64,000 nucleotides of DNA from Datisca glomerata (lineage: Eukaryota; Streptophyta; Magnoliopsida; Cucurbitales; Datiscaceae), in NCBI GenBank assembly GCA_003255025.1, contig QANY01003877.1, forward strand, positions 1 through 64,000, in the 5' to 3' direction. Every line of letters begins with the position of its first letter. The first letter of the stretch is position 1. Shown here piece by piece: positions 41,819 through 52,763 of the stretch. The position numbers and the translations under genes were made by a program. The notes under the pieces were generated by a model. It did no database searches, was not told the DNA's origin, and was given only the letters and a program-made list of their open reading frames with translations.

Positions 41819-43069
41819 TTTGATTTATTTCCCATTTATAAAAAAAATCCCATTATTTGCTTATTCTTCATCGAATGGATCGATCTAGCAATGATAGAAT
41901 TTATATTCTGTTTACTGAATCACATGAAATTTTACCTAACTCCGTAATGTATGAAATCCATATGTAGGAAAAAAGATAATTTTATACTCAAATTTGAATT
42001 TGCAACAAAACAAAATGTAAAGGAATTGAGAAATTCAACTTTGATTTATGGAGTTTTGTATAGAATATCAAAACAAAAGTGATTCCATTTCTACCATTAT
42101 TATGATATTCCAATCCGATTGGATACTATAAACGGATTCGGGATTTGATCTCATCAATGAGATAAAGACATACTAATTAGAAACAATATCGAATTTCTTT
42201 TTTTTGAACACTTAACTTTTTCGTGGATTCAATTGTTCAAAAAAAAAATTCTCATAGAAGAGAAAGATTTTACCTATATCGATATTTTTTTTAGTAGAAT
42301 TCGTAGAATAGATTGAAGTGTGTAAGAAGACTTGTATTTATTAAACATGTGCAGATATAACTATAGCTATATATATATATGTCTCCTCCTTTATGCCAGT
42401 TCTATTTTCTATTCGGAACAGCAAATGTCGTGCTCTATCAAAATTTTGATTTTCTATATAATAAAAAAAAATTGTAAAAATGGAATTCTAAAAATTCCCT
42501 ATGGGCATCTTATATAGATAAGATATCCAATTTTATTTCGAGAATAGTAAAAATTTATGTTCTGGGGTTTACATATACTCATAATTGCTGTTAGAATTGC
42601 AATTGAGAAGGATTTTTTTTATTGAAAAAAATCAATACCGATTAATACGGATTAGTTATCTATCAATTTGGATTTAGTTAGGTATCAATGTGGGGATTTT
42701 TTTCTTATATCATTATCATTAGGGAAACTAAATTTGCAATTAAAATGCAAGGATCGTTCATGAATTAACAGTCAATAGTTAACGGTTCCCATTTGTCCTG
42801 AATTTTTGCTTTTGTGACTGAAAATAAACATTTGGTTTTTCAATAGAAAAAGGAGGGAAAGTTATTCTTTTTAGATATTGTGTGTTGTAAGATAATATCA
42901 AGCGAAGTGATAGATCGAATCCAAATAAAAAAGGAATGCCTTTTTTTTAGGAATTTTAGGAAAGGGATTAAGAAAAACTGGATTCAAGATACAAGTACAA
43001 TAATAAAAAAAATAGAAGTTTAGTAACCCCCTAAAAAAAGGAATATTCTCATATATTTTGTATCGTTTT
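41819..43069. other. Plastid rpoB-trnC spacer
   Basis: About 1.25 kb of AT-rich sequence lies between the divergent rpoB and trnC, as in most land-plant plastomes. The native rpoB promoters would lie here. I did not single one out. Long T and A runs are frequent. Confidence 0.8.
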
Positions 43070-43140
43070 GGCGGCATGGCCGAGCGGTAAGGCGGGGGAC
43101 TGCAAATCCTTTTTCCCTAGTTCAAATCCGGGTGTCGCCT
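43070..43140 (+). tRNA. trnC-GCA: Plastid-derived tRNA-Cys(GCA), probably a pseudogene
   Basis: The 71-bp sequence folds as a cloverleaf: acceptor GGCGGCA with TGTCGCC, the anticodon loop in GGGGACTGCAAATCC (anticodon GCA) and a T loop TTCAAATC. The acceptor stem has one G-U pair. The T stem (CCTAG with CCGGG) has an A-C mismatch, which the plastid gene should not have. The nuclear location and this mismatch argue against function. Confidence 0.88.
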
Positions 43141-43476
43141 GATCAACCAAAGAATCGAAATACCCTCTTCTGTTTTGCTGATATAAACTTGCCATTTTTT
43201 TTCCAACAGAAGCAAAAAGGACTCTTTAAATTTGCTTGATTCAAAGCATCCGTTGGGGGTTCTGTTCTCTAAAATGCTATCAATCCTTGCGTCTAGGCTT
43301 CAAGGAAAGATTATAGTAGTGAAAAAAAAAAGAATCATTAAATCTTGATATGATAGCCCTTCGACTACTAATGTAGTGGCTACTGACTGGGTCTTGAATT
43401 AGATTGTATAGACGTATAGGGAATCTAATGAAATTCTTAGTTACGGAAAGGGCGGAAGATACTTTATATACGGACT
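43141..43476 (+). other. Sequence downstream of trnC, probably plastid-derived
   Basis: It follows trnC without a visible break and has plastid-like composition. No petN frame is seen. Whether all of it is the native trnC-petN spacer or partly another plastid region I cannot tell. Confidence 0.55.
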
Positions 43477-43477
43477 N

Positions 43478-43590
43478 AGGGCAGGTCACCTAGTGTGTTC
43501 GTATCATTTGCATTCTTAGGTGTAGGCCAATCTTTGAACGCCTCTACCTTTTCCTCGAGAAAGATATTTGCATAATTCTCACTTGTTTTT
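43478..43590. other. Unassigned bridge after N
   Basis: About 110 bp between the single N at 43477 and the gypsy linker. It contains GGTGTAGGCCAATCTTTGAA. I do not recognise it. Confidence 0.4.
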
Positions 43591-43594
43591 TCAA

Positions 43595-43865
43595 AGAAAT
43601 TGATTTTTTTCTCTCTCGCTCTAACTATGGCTAAAATGCTCTCCTTTTCTTTTCCCTCAATTTCTTTCCACTCATTTTCTTTTCTCCTAATCTCTTTTCC
43701 CTCATTTTCTTTTCTCTAATCTCTTTTCTCTCAATTTCTTTTCGCTCATTTTCTTTTCTCTCAATCGCTTTTCCCTCATTTTCTTTCTCTCAATCTCTTT
43801 TCTCTCATTTTCTTTTCTCATAATTTCTTTTCTCTCATCCACACTTTTGGAACCTTGAGTCAGCC
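43595..43865 (-). pseudogene. Ty3/gypsy Lys/Glu-rich linker repeat
   Basis: The minus strand is a repeat of ~33 bp encoding variants of RKENERKEIERKENE, ending in EKESILAIVRAREKKI, which matches the linker at 10480-10560 ([16 protein letters not shown]). It joins directly to gag at 43866, so zinc knuckle and protease are deleted. Confidence 0.75.
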
Positions 43866-43866
43866 T

Positions 43867-44395
43867 CTACAATTTTCTTGGCAAATCCTTATAGTAGTGG
43901 TTAGGTATAAACCTCTTCTGCATAACCACTTTCATCTCCTCCCAAGTGTGAATATTTCTCTCTACATTCCTTTTTCTACTTAGAACTAATTGATGCCACC
44001 AAATACTCGCATAATCATCGAACTCTGTGGCTGCCAATTTGACTTTCTCATCTTCGGAATAATTATGATAATCAAACACATGTTCAACTTTTCTTTCCCA
44101 CTTCAAATACAACTCTGGATCATTCTTCCCTTGGAACGTACGGATTGTCATTTTAATGATTCCCGATTGCTATCCCTCTTTTCTCTATTACTCTTTATCC
44201 TCCTTGTAGTAGTAATCCCACCATCATAATATTCTTCCTCCTCTTCCTCCAGCAAACGGCTTGTATTGGATTTAGAACCAGTAGAGGATTGCAAAGGATC
44301 AAATCTCGCATTTAGCGACTTAAATTGATCATTACAGCCTTTATAAAAACACCTTCATGTCGATGTCTTGTGGTTCTCCATCGCTACTCATGTTG
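43867..44395 (-). pseudogene. Ty3/gypsy gag
   Basis: The minus frame 44151-43867 reads [35 protein letters not shown] and [18 protein letters not shown], the gag capsid domain. A degraded acidic N-terminal part extends to ~44395. It is truncated at its C-terminal side by the linker at 43865. Confidence 0.85.
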
Positions 44396-45000
44396 ACAAT
44401 CTGAAAAAATAATCTAAAAAAGGATTGTTGTTCCTCACACACTCCCTCAAGTGTTTACACTCAAATCAGATTCACTCGTTTCACTCATGTTTCAATCTAT
44501 TTTGGTTTTCTTTAAAGATGATCTCACCACTCTTGCCTTTTACCACTCAAGCAGGCCTTCTTTATGTTCTTAAGAGAATAAAAAATCATCAAATCTTAAG
44601 GAGCAAACGTTAGATGATGACAAATCTAAAAAAATCAGAATTTTAAAACTTAGTTGAAGCAAACAGGAATTGAAAGAGAAGAAATTAACTTTAAGGAGCC
44701 AAGAAAATAAGAAAACTTCAAAAGGAAGCAAAAGACATGTGAAAGAATTCTCTAGAATACTCAAATGATGAATGAAGAAGCAAGGAAAAACAAAGCAGCC
44801 TTCAATCTCCAACAATTTTTTTTCCTTTTTTTTCTTTTTTTTTTCAAGATAATTAGCTGCTAAAAATGGTAATTCAAAATTCAAATTCAAAAAAATTGAA
44901 ATGAAATTGAAATTTAAATTTGAACTAAAGATAAGGATAAGGATAATATGAGAATGGATAATGATAAGTTCAAACAGTTCAAAACGAACTGGAGAAAATT
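44396..45000 (-). other. Ty3/gypsy leader
   Basis: This non-coding region between LTR and gag contains short GATAAG repeats (44930-44965), the counterpart of the TTATC arrays in the other family-2 leaders, and GTGTTTACACTCAAA near gag. No TGGTATCAGAGC site is found at its LTR end, so the PBS has been lost or mutated. Confidence 0.6.
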
Positions 45001-45545
45001 TCTCTAAATTTTATTATCAATAATCTCCACTTTTTACAAAATATAAACCCTCTTTATATAGAAGTTTGTTCCAGCACATAATATTAAAAGATACCTAATT
45101 TTAGTCTATTTGCTAAGTAAGATAAACCCTATAAAAACTCCAAAAAATAAAACTGAAATTACATTTGAAATATTAAAAGACTCCTAATTAATTTAATTGC
45201 TAATTTAACCTCTAAAATAACTTTGATGACATGGACAAAACCTTCATTGTCATTTGGACCCATCTTTGCATGTAATTTTCCAAAACAGCCAAAACTCCTT
45301 GATTGGCCCATATAGGTTTGTTTTCTTTGAATTTCTGAGATCTAGCCCTTGTAATTGACCCATTTAAAATGAGTAATTGGCTCCCTTTGGTTTGCTTCTT
45401 GGTTCTTATCACCACTAGTCAAAGCCTCACTCGCGGTTACGGTAAGTTTCACTTGATTAGGGGTAGTTGGTGGGTCAAGCAAAGGCTTAATTTGTGACTC
45501 ACTAGGACAAGCTTCTTTATCTATTTTGGGGACATTAGGACAGCC
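45001..45545 (-). mobile_element. Ty3/gypsy LTR with pol-tail sequence
   Basis: The minus strand starts next to satellite at ~45545 with pol-tail-like coding sequence (frames 45563-45342 and 45415-45212, including GSITRARSQKFKENKP). It continues into non-coding AT-rich sequence with a TATA-like CTATATAAAGAGGG (minus, ~45052-45065) before the leader. This is the same order as in the 5618-6409 LTR: tail, TATA, leader, gag. Confidence 0.65.
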
Positions 45546-46226
45546 CCTTGACACCGAATACACATTTGGGATAAGAATTTAGAGTGTTGTGACGTTTTAG
45601 ATAATTCTAGTTCCATAAAGAGTCAAAAAGATCCAATGGGAAGTGTTTAGGCCCAAACTAGACGACCTTGGCGAAATTGGATCGTTTGGGCATGTCATGT
45701 ACTCAAACTGACTTTTGACACCCAATACACGATTGGGATGAGAATTAAGAGTGTTGTGGTCATTTTGGTGCTTCTAGTGTCATACTGAGTCAAAAAGACC
45801 TAATGGGATGTGTTTAGGCCCAAACTAGATGAACTTGGCTAAACATGGATCTTTTGGGCATATCATGTACTTGAACAGCCTTTTAAAACCCAATACTCAT
45901 TTGGGATGAGAATTTGGAATGTTGTGGGTGCTTTAGGTGCTTATAGGGCCATAAGGAGTTAAAAATGCCCAATGGGGACATGTTTAGGCCAAAACTAACG
46001 AAATTGGCAAAATTTGATCTTTTGGGCATGTCATGTACTTGAACTGGCTTTTGACACCCAATACACGTTTGAGATGAGAATTTAGAATGTTGTGGTGATT
46101 TTAAGTGCTTCTAGCGCCATACGGTGTCAAAAAGACCTAATGTGACGTGCTTAGGCCAAAACTAGACGAACTTGACCAAACATGGATCTGTTGGGTATGT
46201 CATGTACTCGAACTGACTTTTGACAC
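45546..46226 (+). repeat. 169-bp satellite, about four monomers
   Basis: Landmarks such as CTTTTGACACCCAATACACG, GATGAGAATT and GTGTTTAGGCC recur at ~165-170 bp. The orientation is that of the large array at 52.8-63.9 kb. Several bases are diagnostic of this block (GATGAGAATT instead of GATAAGAATT). Confidence 0.88.
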
Positions 46227-46697
46227 TTTCTTTCCAGTAAATTAAAATTTTGTATAAACCGAAGAATAAAAATACAAATATACAAGGGGCATACCCCAGG
46301 CAAAAGAAACAAACAAGGAACCAACCAACACACAAGATGGAGGCACCCAAACACTAATAGAAGATTACAAGAGATAACAGCCTAAAGAAACAGAAGAACC
46401 AAGCTTACTTGTCGAAAATAGAATCACTCAATCCCCAGGCAAGCTGAATGGTTTTGTTTTCCTCAGTCACAGAGAATCCTTTAAGACTCAAAAATCTACC
46501 TATAATGGCATTTGTAATGCAAGCCAAGACCACTTTCTTGTCCCTCATTTTGCCCTCCAAGACTCGATTATTTCTCTCTCTCCAGATATGGTAGACAAAT
46601 GAGCTGAACATAAGCTTCAACATAAGGCCCAAGAGTAGAGCCTTTCTTAACTTTCACAAGGAGCCATGAGATAACTTGATTCCAGTTCCTAGGAGGC
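46227..46697 (-). pseudogene. LINE 3' UTR and ORF2 C-terminal end
   Basis: The minus strand gives GLMLKLMFSSFVYHIWRERN to GLSDSIFDK* (46632-46405) followed by the 3' UTR ending at satellite at 46227. It closely matches 20060-20460. It is 5'-truncated at 46697, where pararetrovirus sequence begins. Confidence 0.85.
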
Positions 46698-48330
46698 CAA
46701 ATGGAGTTACAAATGCAATTTTATATTTATCATTTTCATTTATCTGGATTTACCAAAATCTAGATTTCATGTCAAATTTAGAGAATACCACTGCATCTCC
46801 AAGTCTATTTATCAAATCACTTTTGTTTGGTATTGGATATTTTATCCATTCTAAAATATTGTTAAGGAGCTTATAATTGATTACTAAATGAGGGACTCCT
46901 AGTTCAATTTCACTGGCCTTCTGGACATAAAAGGCTGAACAGGACAAAAGAGACTTGCTCCTTCTAATGATATTTTGATTGAGAAATTCTGCAAATTTAT
47001 TTTTATGAAACTCAAGCATTTTAGAATTCATATGAATTGTCCTTGCCTTTATTGGGATATTCTTCTCATCAAATCCTTTAATGTAAGGCAGACTGACAAT
47101 ATGTTATTTCTTATGCCAGAAAGCCTTAGGAATATCAGAACATAATCCTTTACAGATTTTTTGTTCAAATATTTTAAGTTTGTTTTGAAGAGCAGGACTT
47201 TGAAGTTGTTCTTCAATTCTTTTGAATTTTAATTCATCCTATAAAAAACACAATTATTTTTCTTTACAAGAAATTAATTTTATGGAATTGGAAATTGATG
47301 TTTCTTTTAAAGTTTCTAACTTTTCATTGTGAGAAAAAGAAAAAAATTTAAATTTTATGGGTTTATTCAGACATAGTATTTATCCCATTATACTCCATTG
47401 AAAATGGATACAACAGAACAATAAATGGTAAACCTAAAATAATTTTGTCAGTCATATTTTTACTAAGACAAATTATGTTTTGAAACATACATTGTCTTGG
47501 CAAATATAAACTGTGGATATTTTATAATTGATATGCATACGAGTATCATTGGCAGGGGACAAAGATTATTTTGTCTGCTTGAAGTACTTGGTTGAAACTA
47601 GCCATTTCTGCATACAATTTAAATCTGCTCCTTAATCAATAAGAGTCATTGTCGTGAAATCAAAATCTTGAATAATTATTCTGACCATTATGTGCCAATT
47701 TTGTATTTGATGTGATTAAGTATTTGGATGAAATTATCATCGTCTTGACTGTTAATAGTAAGTTCTTTAACTTCATTATTAGAAATTAATAATTTATTAG
47801 GTTCACTAGATTCTTGTTTATTGATTGAATTCTCTATTTTTCAAAGATTTAATTCTTCCTTTATTTCAGTGTTTGAATTTTTTAATTTTTTATTTCCAGT
47901 TTAATATTTTTAATTTCTTTTTAAATTTCCTGTAAGGTAACTTCTTTTTCCATTCCTTTATCCTTATTGAATTTTTTAAGGATTTGCGATAAGCTTGATG
48001 TATTGTTATTATTCGACTTAGTGAACCTAATAAGCTCCTAAGTCTTTCCAGATATTCCTGTTTTAATTCTGGATTTTTAATTTTACTAATTAAGTATAAC
48101 AAGAGGTTTTCTTGTTGTTCATTTTAATTTAAGACATTTATTTTTTGGCAACAACTATCCCTACACCCCATAGTGATGTTAGAGAATCACTGTCAAAACT
48201 TGAAGAGTTATTGTAATTTGTTGAGAACTTCCTGCTCAGAAAGTCAATCAATATTTTATTCATGTAATTTCTCTATAGACACAAAAAATTGATTAGCTAC
48301 AGAATTTTTAGAAATTTGAATATTAGGAAA
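46698..48330 (-). pseudogene. Endogenous pararetrovirus fragment (Caulimoviridae-like)
   Basis: The minus strand carries a reverse-transcriptase start (47031-46690) with SAFYVQ, VINYK and KFDMKS boxes of the pararetrovirus type rather than the gypsy or LINE type. Upstream are a degraded protease-like region (47050-47700) and a Lys/Glu-rich coiled-coil-like part (48102-47890) preceded by a Cys-rich scrap near 48160. There are many stops and frameshifts, and no movement protein, RNase H or intergenic region is seen. It ends at satellite (48331) on one side and LINE (46697) on the other. The genus is unresolved and the copy is not functional. Confidence 0.8.
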
Positions 48331-49496
48331 CTTGGCTAAACTTGGATCTTTTAGCCATTTCATGTACTTGAACTAACTTTTGAAACCCAATACACATTTG
48401 GGATGAGAATTTGGATTGTTGTGGTCATTTTAGATGCTCTTTTTTGTAAGCGTCGTTTTAGATGTTTCTAGTGCCATACGGAGTCAAAAAGACCTAATGT
48501 GACGTGTTTAAGCCAAAAATAGATGAACTTTACTAAACTTGGATATTTTGGGAATGGTTTGTACTTGAACTAACTTTTGACACCCAATACACATTTGGGA
48601 TAAAAAATTTGAGTGTTGTCATTTTAGGTGCATCGAGTGCCATAAGGAGTCCAAAAGACACAATGGGGACGTGTTTTGGCCCAAACTAATGAACTTAGCG
48701 AAATTGGATCTTTTGGGCATGGCATGTACTCGAACTAACTTTTGACACCCAATACACCTTTGGGATAAGAATTTTGAGTGGTTTTGTCATTTTAGGTGCT
48801 TCTATTTCCATACGGAGTGAAAAAGGCTGAATGGGATGTTTTTAGGCCCAAACTAGACAACTAGGCTAAATTGGGTCTCTTGGGCATGGCATGTTCTCGA
48901 ACAGACTTTTGACAATCTAACACACATTTGGGACAAGAATTTGGAGTGTTGTGGTCACTTTAGGTGCTCGTAGTGCCATACTGAGTCAAAAAGTCCTAAT
49001 AGGGCGTGTTTAGGCCCAAACTAGATGAACTTGGCTAAACTTGAAGTTTTTTGGGCATGGCATGTACCCGAACTGAGTTTTGACACCTAATACACGTTTA
49101 GGATAAGAGATTTGAGTGTTGTGGTCATCTTAGGATCTTCTAGTGCCATACGGAGCCAAAAAGACCCAATATGACATGTTTAGGTCCAAACTAGACAAGT
49201 TGGCTAAACTTGAATCTTTTGGGCATGACATGTACTCGAACTGACCTTTGACAGCTAATACACATATAGGGCAAGAATTTTGAGTATTGCGGTTGTTTTA
49301 GGTGCTTCTAGTGCCGTGCAGAGTTTTATTTCCCAATAGGATGTGTTTAGGCTCAAACAAGATGAACTTGGCTAAACTGAAATCTTTTTGGGCATGACAT
49401 ATACTCGAACTAACTTTTGACATTCAATACATGTTTGGGATGAGAGCATGGAGTGTTTTTATCGTTTTAGGTGCTACTAGTATCATAAGGAGTCAT
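48331..49496 (+). repeat. 169-bp satellite, about seven monomers
   Basis: Monomers are in the orientation of the 52.8-63.9 kb array, with landmarks GGATCTTTTGGGCATGGCAT, TTTTGACACCCAATACAC and GTGTTTAGGCCCAAACTAGA. The block starts at the pararetrovirus edge and stops at a gypsy LTR start (TGTTGGAAG, 49498). Confidence 0.9.
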
Positions 49497-49497
49497 T

Positions 49498-50274
49498 GTT
49501 GGAAGTGTCAACCTCGTAACCTACATGGAGCATGACGTGGCGTCCAACGTGACAGCCTACATGGAGCATGACATGGCGTCCAACATGGAAGTCCACATGG
49601 AGCATCATGTGGCATCCTACATGACATCATACATGGAGCATGATGTGACGTCCAACATGACAGCCTACATGGGACATGATGTGGAGACATGGCAGCCCGC
49701 ATGGAGCATGACTAGGCATTTTAAATGATGACAAGTAATCAAGACACCTTGGCAATCACTTTAGTTTCAAGTAAAGAACAAAGAGAAAGATTGGAATTCT
49801 TACAAAGCTTCCTCACAGCAGCTTGTTTTAAGGAGTCATTGAGCAAGATTAAACATGAATGGGTGGGTTGTGGGTTTCTCCACTAGCTGCAACTCCTTTA
49901 TCTCTACCCTTTGCAGGGTGTGGTGTGCCATTGACCTTCTTCTTCTTCTTCTTTCTCCTTTTGCTTGAGCTGGAAGTGTTTAAAGAAGGTGAAGGGGTGG
50001 AAAGCTCTTGGTTCTTGCTCACGACAGCAAGAATATTCTTGTGCGTTTAAAACCTAGACCTATCATTCACTTTTCCTTCTTGTTCTTCAGTGTGGCGTCT
50101 AAACCATACCTTTGGTTCTTTTTGAAGCATCAATTTGGGCATTAGGTCTTATACCTAAAGTTCTCTTTATGTCATAGAAAACGGGTGAGGGTTTCTTCTT
50201 CTTTAAAATCAATCTTTGGGTTCTTGAACCATTGTTGTTATCAGGTTTCATCACAAAGCGATGGTGAGGTGTCA
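49498..50274 (+). mobile_element. Ty3/gypsy family-2 5' LTR, interrupted by a LINE scrap
   Basis: It begins TGTTGGAAGTGTC directly after a satellite monomer and ends GGTGAGGTGTCA two bases before the PBS, giving TG...CA termini. The GTGGAGCATGA coding minisatellite occupies 49528-49720, close to its start. Antisense LINE sequence splits it at 49753-50029. The downstream part (50030-50274) matches 11500-11738. Confidence 0.75.
49753..50029 (-). pseudogene. LINE ORF1 end and ORF2 start, subfamily B, antisense
   Basis: The minus strand gives an ORF1 C-terminus with a basic run (SSSSKRRKKKKKVNG) ending PPIHV*. The ORF2 start ATGTTTAATCTT overlaps that stop (ATGTTTAA). After a deletion it continues LNDSLKQAAVRKLCKNSNLS and LLETK. 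The ORF2 part matches 1924-2015. The insertion lies in the gypsy LTR. Confidence 0.75.
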
Positions 50275-50276
50275 TT

Positions 50277-50288
50277 TGGTATCAGAGC
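50277..50288 (+). other. Primer-binding site (initiator tRNA-Met)
   Basis: TGGTATCAGAGC two bases after the LTR end (GTCA TT). It gives the clearest LTR-PBS junction of the gypsy family-2 elements here. Confidence 0.9.
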
Positions 50289-50830
50289 TTTTGGTATCTA
50301 GAGTTAGATTCAATTCTGATTTTTTTTTTCTGATTTTGACGTGGTTCTCAAAAATGATCATAACTTTTGATTCAGTTGTCGAAATAGTTACTATTACATA
50401 TAAAATCGAACGGATTTTTGAGATCTGAAATCTGTACGTTCATTGAAAAGCCAGATTTCATCGTTTTGATGACTTCACGAGGTGCTTAATATTTCTACGC
50501 AGTTTCATCTAAAAATTCAGAATTTCAAATTTCAAATTCGAATTTCCATTGTTTTAGTTATCATCTTATCTTATCTCATCATATCTTGCCATATCTTGTC
50601 ATATAATATCTTATCTCATCTTATCATACGTTATCTTATCTTTTCTTATCTTATCATGTCTTTTCTTATCTCATTTTATCTCATCTTATCCTTGTCTTAT
50701 CTTATCATATAATTTCTTATCTCATCTTATCTTATCTTATATTATCTTATCATTGTCTTATCTCATCATATCATACCTCATCTTGTCATAATTATCTTAT
50801 ATTTTCTCATTTCATCTTGTATTATCTTTT
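50289..50830 (+). other. Ty3/gypsy leader with TTATC array, truncated
   Basis: 50289-50530 matches the leader at 7777-8040 and the TTATC array matches 8041-8300. It is cut at 50830 by the 3' end of a minus-strand LINE. Confidence 0.85.
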
Positions 50831-51416
50831 TTCGGTAAATTAAAATTTACAAATATACAAGGGGCATACCCCAGGCAAATGAAACAAAAAAAGGAACCAA
50901 CCAACACACAAGATAGGGGCACCCAAACACTAACATAAGATTACAAGAGATAACAACCTAAAGAAACAGAAGAACCAAGCTTAATTGTCAAATATAGAAG
51001 CATTCAATCCCCAGGCAAGCTGAATGGTTTTGTTATCCTCAGTCATATAGAATCCTTTAAGACTCAAAAATTCTACCTCTAATGGCATTTGTAATGCAAG
51101 CCAAGACCACTTTCTTGTCCCTCATTTTGCCCTCAAAGACTCGATTATTTCTCTATCTCTCCAGATATGGTAGAAAAATGAGCTGAACATAAGCTTCAAC
51201 ATAAGGCCCAAGATGTAGCCTTTCTTAACTTTCACAAGGAGCCAGGAGATAACTTGATTCCAGTTCCTAGGAGAAGACACCAAGCCACACAAAACCAACC
51301 AAATTCTACCAAATAAAACTAGAATAAGGGCAAGAAACAAACAGGTGTTCAGAAGATTCTGAAGAATGCAAGCAAAGTACACAACTACTAACATTGGAAG
51401 ACCCAGGAGAGGAGGT
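50831..51416 (-). pseudogene. LINE 3' UTR and ORF2 C-terminal part (distal to LTR)
   Basis: It starts with the LINE 3' UTR (antisense) and continues with the C-terminal region and the Cys/His part of zf-RVT up to the solo LTR at 51422. The 3' end lies inside a TTATC array. Stops and a frameshift near 51125-51290 break the frame. Confidence 0.85.
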
Positions 51417-51421
51417 CCAAT

Positions 51422-52237
51422 GTTAAGGATAAACCTACACACCAAGTTCAAAGGATTCAACATCTTAAAGATGAGCATGATCAAGAAGGCAAGGAGCGAG
51501 TTCAAGAGGTTTCTAGTCCAATTAGGATGCCTCAAGGACCAATAACAAGGTTGCGGTCTAAGAAGCTTCAACAAGCTTTAATCCACCATTTGCAAGGCTT
51601 AGTCAATTCGGTTAGTGAAGGTCTACAAGGATACCAAAGCTTTGGGATAAGTGCAACACGAGTCCAGTACAACTTGGTTCAAGTCCAAGCTATTAATGGG
51701 TTGCATTAAGTATGTAACGGGCCATTTTTGTGTTACCTTTTGGGCTGAACGAAATTTCACTTTATTTGGAGTCCATTAGTTTTATTTTGCTTAATATAGT
51801 CTATTCTTAATTATTATTTAAAATATAATAAGGTTAGTTTCCTATTCTTGGGTTTCAGGATTTTAGGAAACCTTTGTAAATGCTATAAATATGCCTTGCT
51901 AGAATGTTTTAAGGGTCCGGAATTTTAATTGAAGAAAACCAAAAGGTTGTTTTGCTTTTATCTTTGTGTTCTTGAGTAGAATACATGCTTTAAGAAACAT
52001 TCAAGTAGATTGATCACCTTCTTGTGGAGTGTTTGGAAACTGGAATTCAGAAACAAGTTTTCTTTATCATCTATCTAAGAAATCTGTTTTTCTAGCCTTT
52101 TCTTAGAGGTTGTTGCCAAATTGGTTATTGGAGCTTTCACGTTAATGCTTCGTGGGTTCCTATACATAAAGGGGTTCTCAAGCTTATTCTTGGAGGTTCC
52201 GTATTGTTAGTGTTGTTGTTCCTTGTAGGGGGCGCCA
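51422..52237 (+). mobile_element. Ty3/gypsy family-1 solo LTR inside LINE (copy 3)
   Basis: An 816-bp copy of the LTRs at 20556 and 27151, at the same LINE position. Flanks are CCAAT (51417-51421) and TCAAT (52238-52242). Left of it the LINE keeps GGAGGTCCAA as in the uninterrupted LINE at ~19870, so this copy preserves more of the original target than the other two. The pol-tail frame is open to 51709; TATAAATA is at 51884-51891. Confidence 0.85.
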
Positions 52238-52763
52238 TCAATCTATCCGCGGTTGCAAGCCTATTAAGAACACAAGCCAAGTAATAAAGCTATATCTGGG
52301 AATATGCTTCATAAACCAAATAAGAAGGGTCCATCTCACTTTTTCACCAGCTGGAGCCAATTTCCTATAAGTGTGCCCCACAGAGAAAAGACCAAAGGGA
52401 GAAAGGGTCCAAATCCAAGAGTCCAAAGAGGACTCTTTAGGAGAGGGAAGATGGACCTCTCTAATTGTGATAAGCTCATGGGAGTCTAGAAATAGGCCAG
52501 TTCCAAGCTGCATTCAAGATCTTCTTGGGGAGAATAAATAAGCCAGCCTAGTATTGAAAAATAGCATAGAGCACGGATTTAACCAGCTGTAATCTTCCAG
52601 CATAAAAAAGGTAGTTAGACTCCCAAGACTTCACCCTAGCTGTGATATGGTCTACTAGAGTGATACAATCTGTTTTTATAAGCTTTGAGGTAATCAAAGG
52701 AACCCCCAAGTATCTCATAGGAAGCTCCCCAATGCTGAAATTGCACAAGTCTAGAATTGCTTA
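52238..52763 (-). pseudogene. LINE ORF2 post-RT and zf-RVT start (proximal to LTR)
   Basis: The minus strand reads CNFSIGELPMRYLGVPLITS and GRLQLVKSVLYAIFQY, then MQLGTGLFLDSHELITIREV and KVRWTLLIWFMKHIPRYSFI. It is 5'-truncated at ~52763, within a few bases of the truncation point of the plus-strand copy at 18869. Confidence 0.85.

Larger units (their letters stand above)
39842..43476. other. Nuclear plastid DNA insert (rpoB 5' part to beyond trnC)
   Basis: About 3.6 kb is collinear with the plastid order rpoB (-) - spacer - trnC-GCA (+), with transposon sequence on both sides. The rpoB frameshifts and a damaged tRNA T-stem show decay after transfer to the nucleus. The right edge is marked by a single N at 43477. 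Confidence 0.92.

Noticed and set aside
43070..43140. Functional nuclear tRNA-Cys gene
   Set aside because: Its sequence and neighbours are plastid, it has an A-C mismatch in the T stem, and it lies in a decayed insert.
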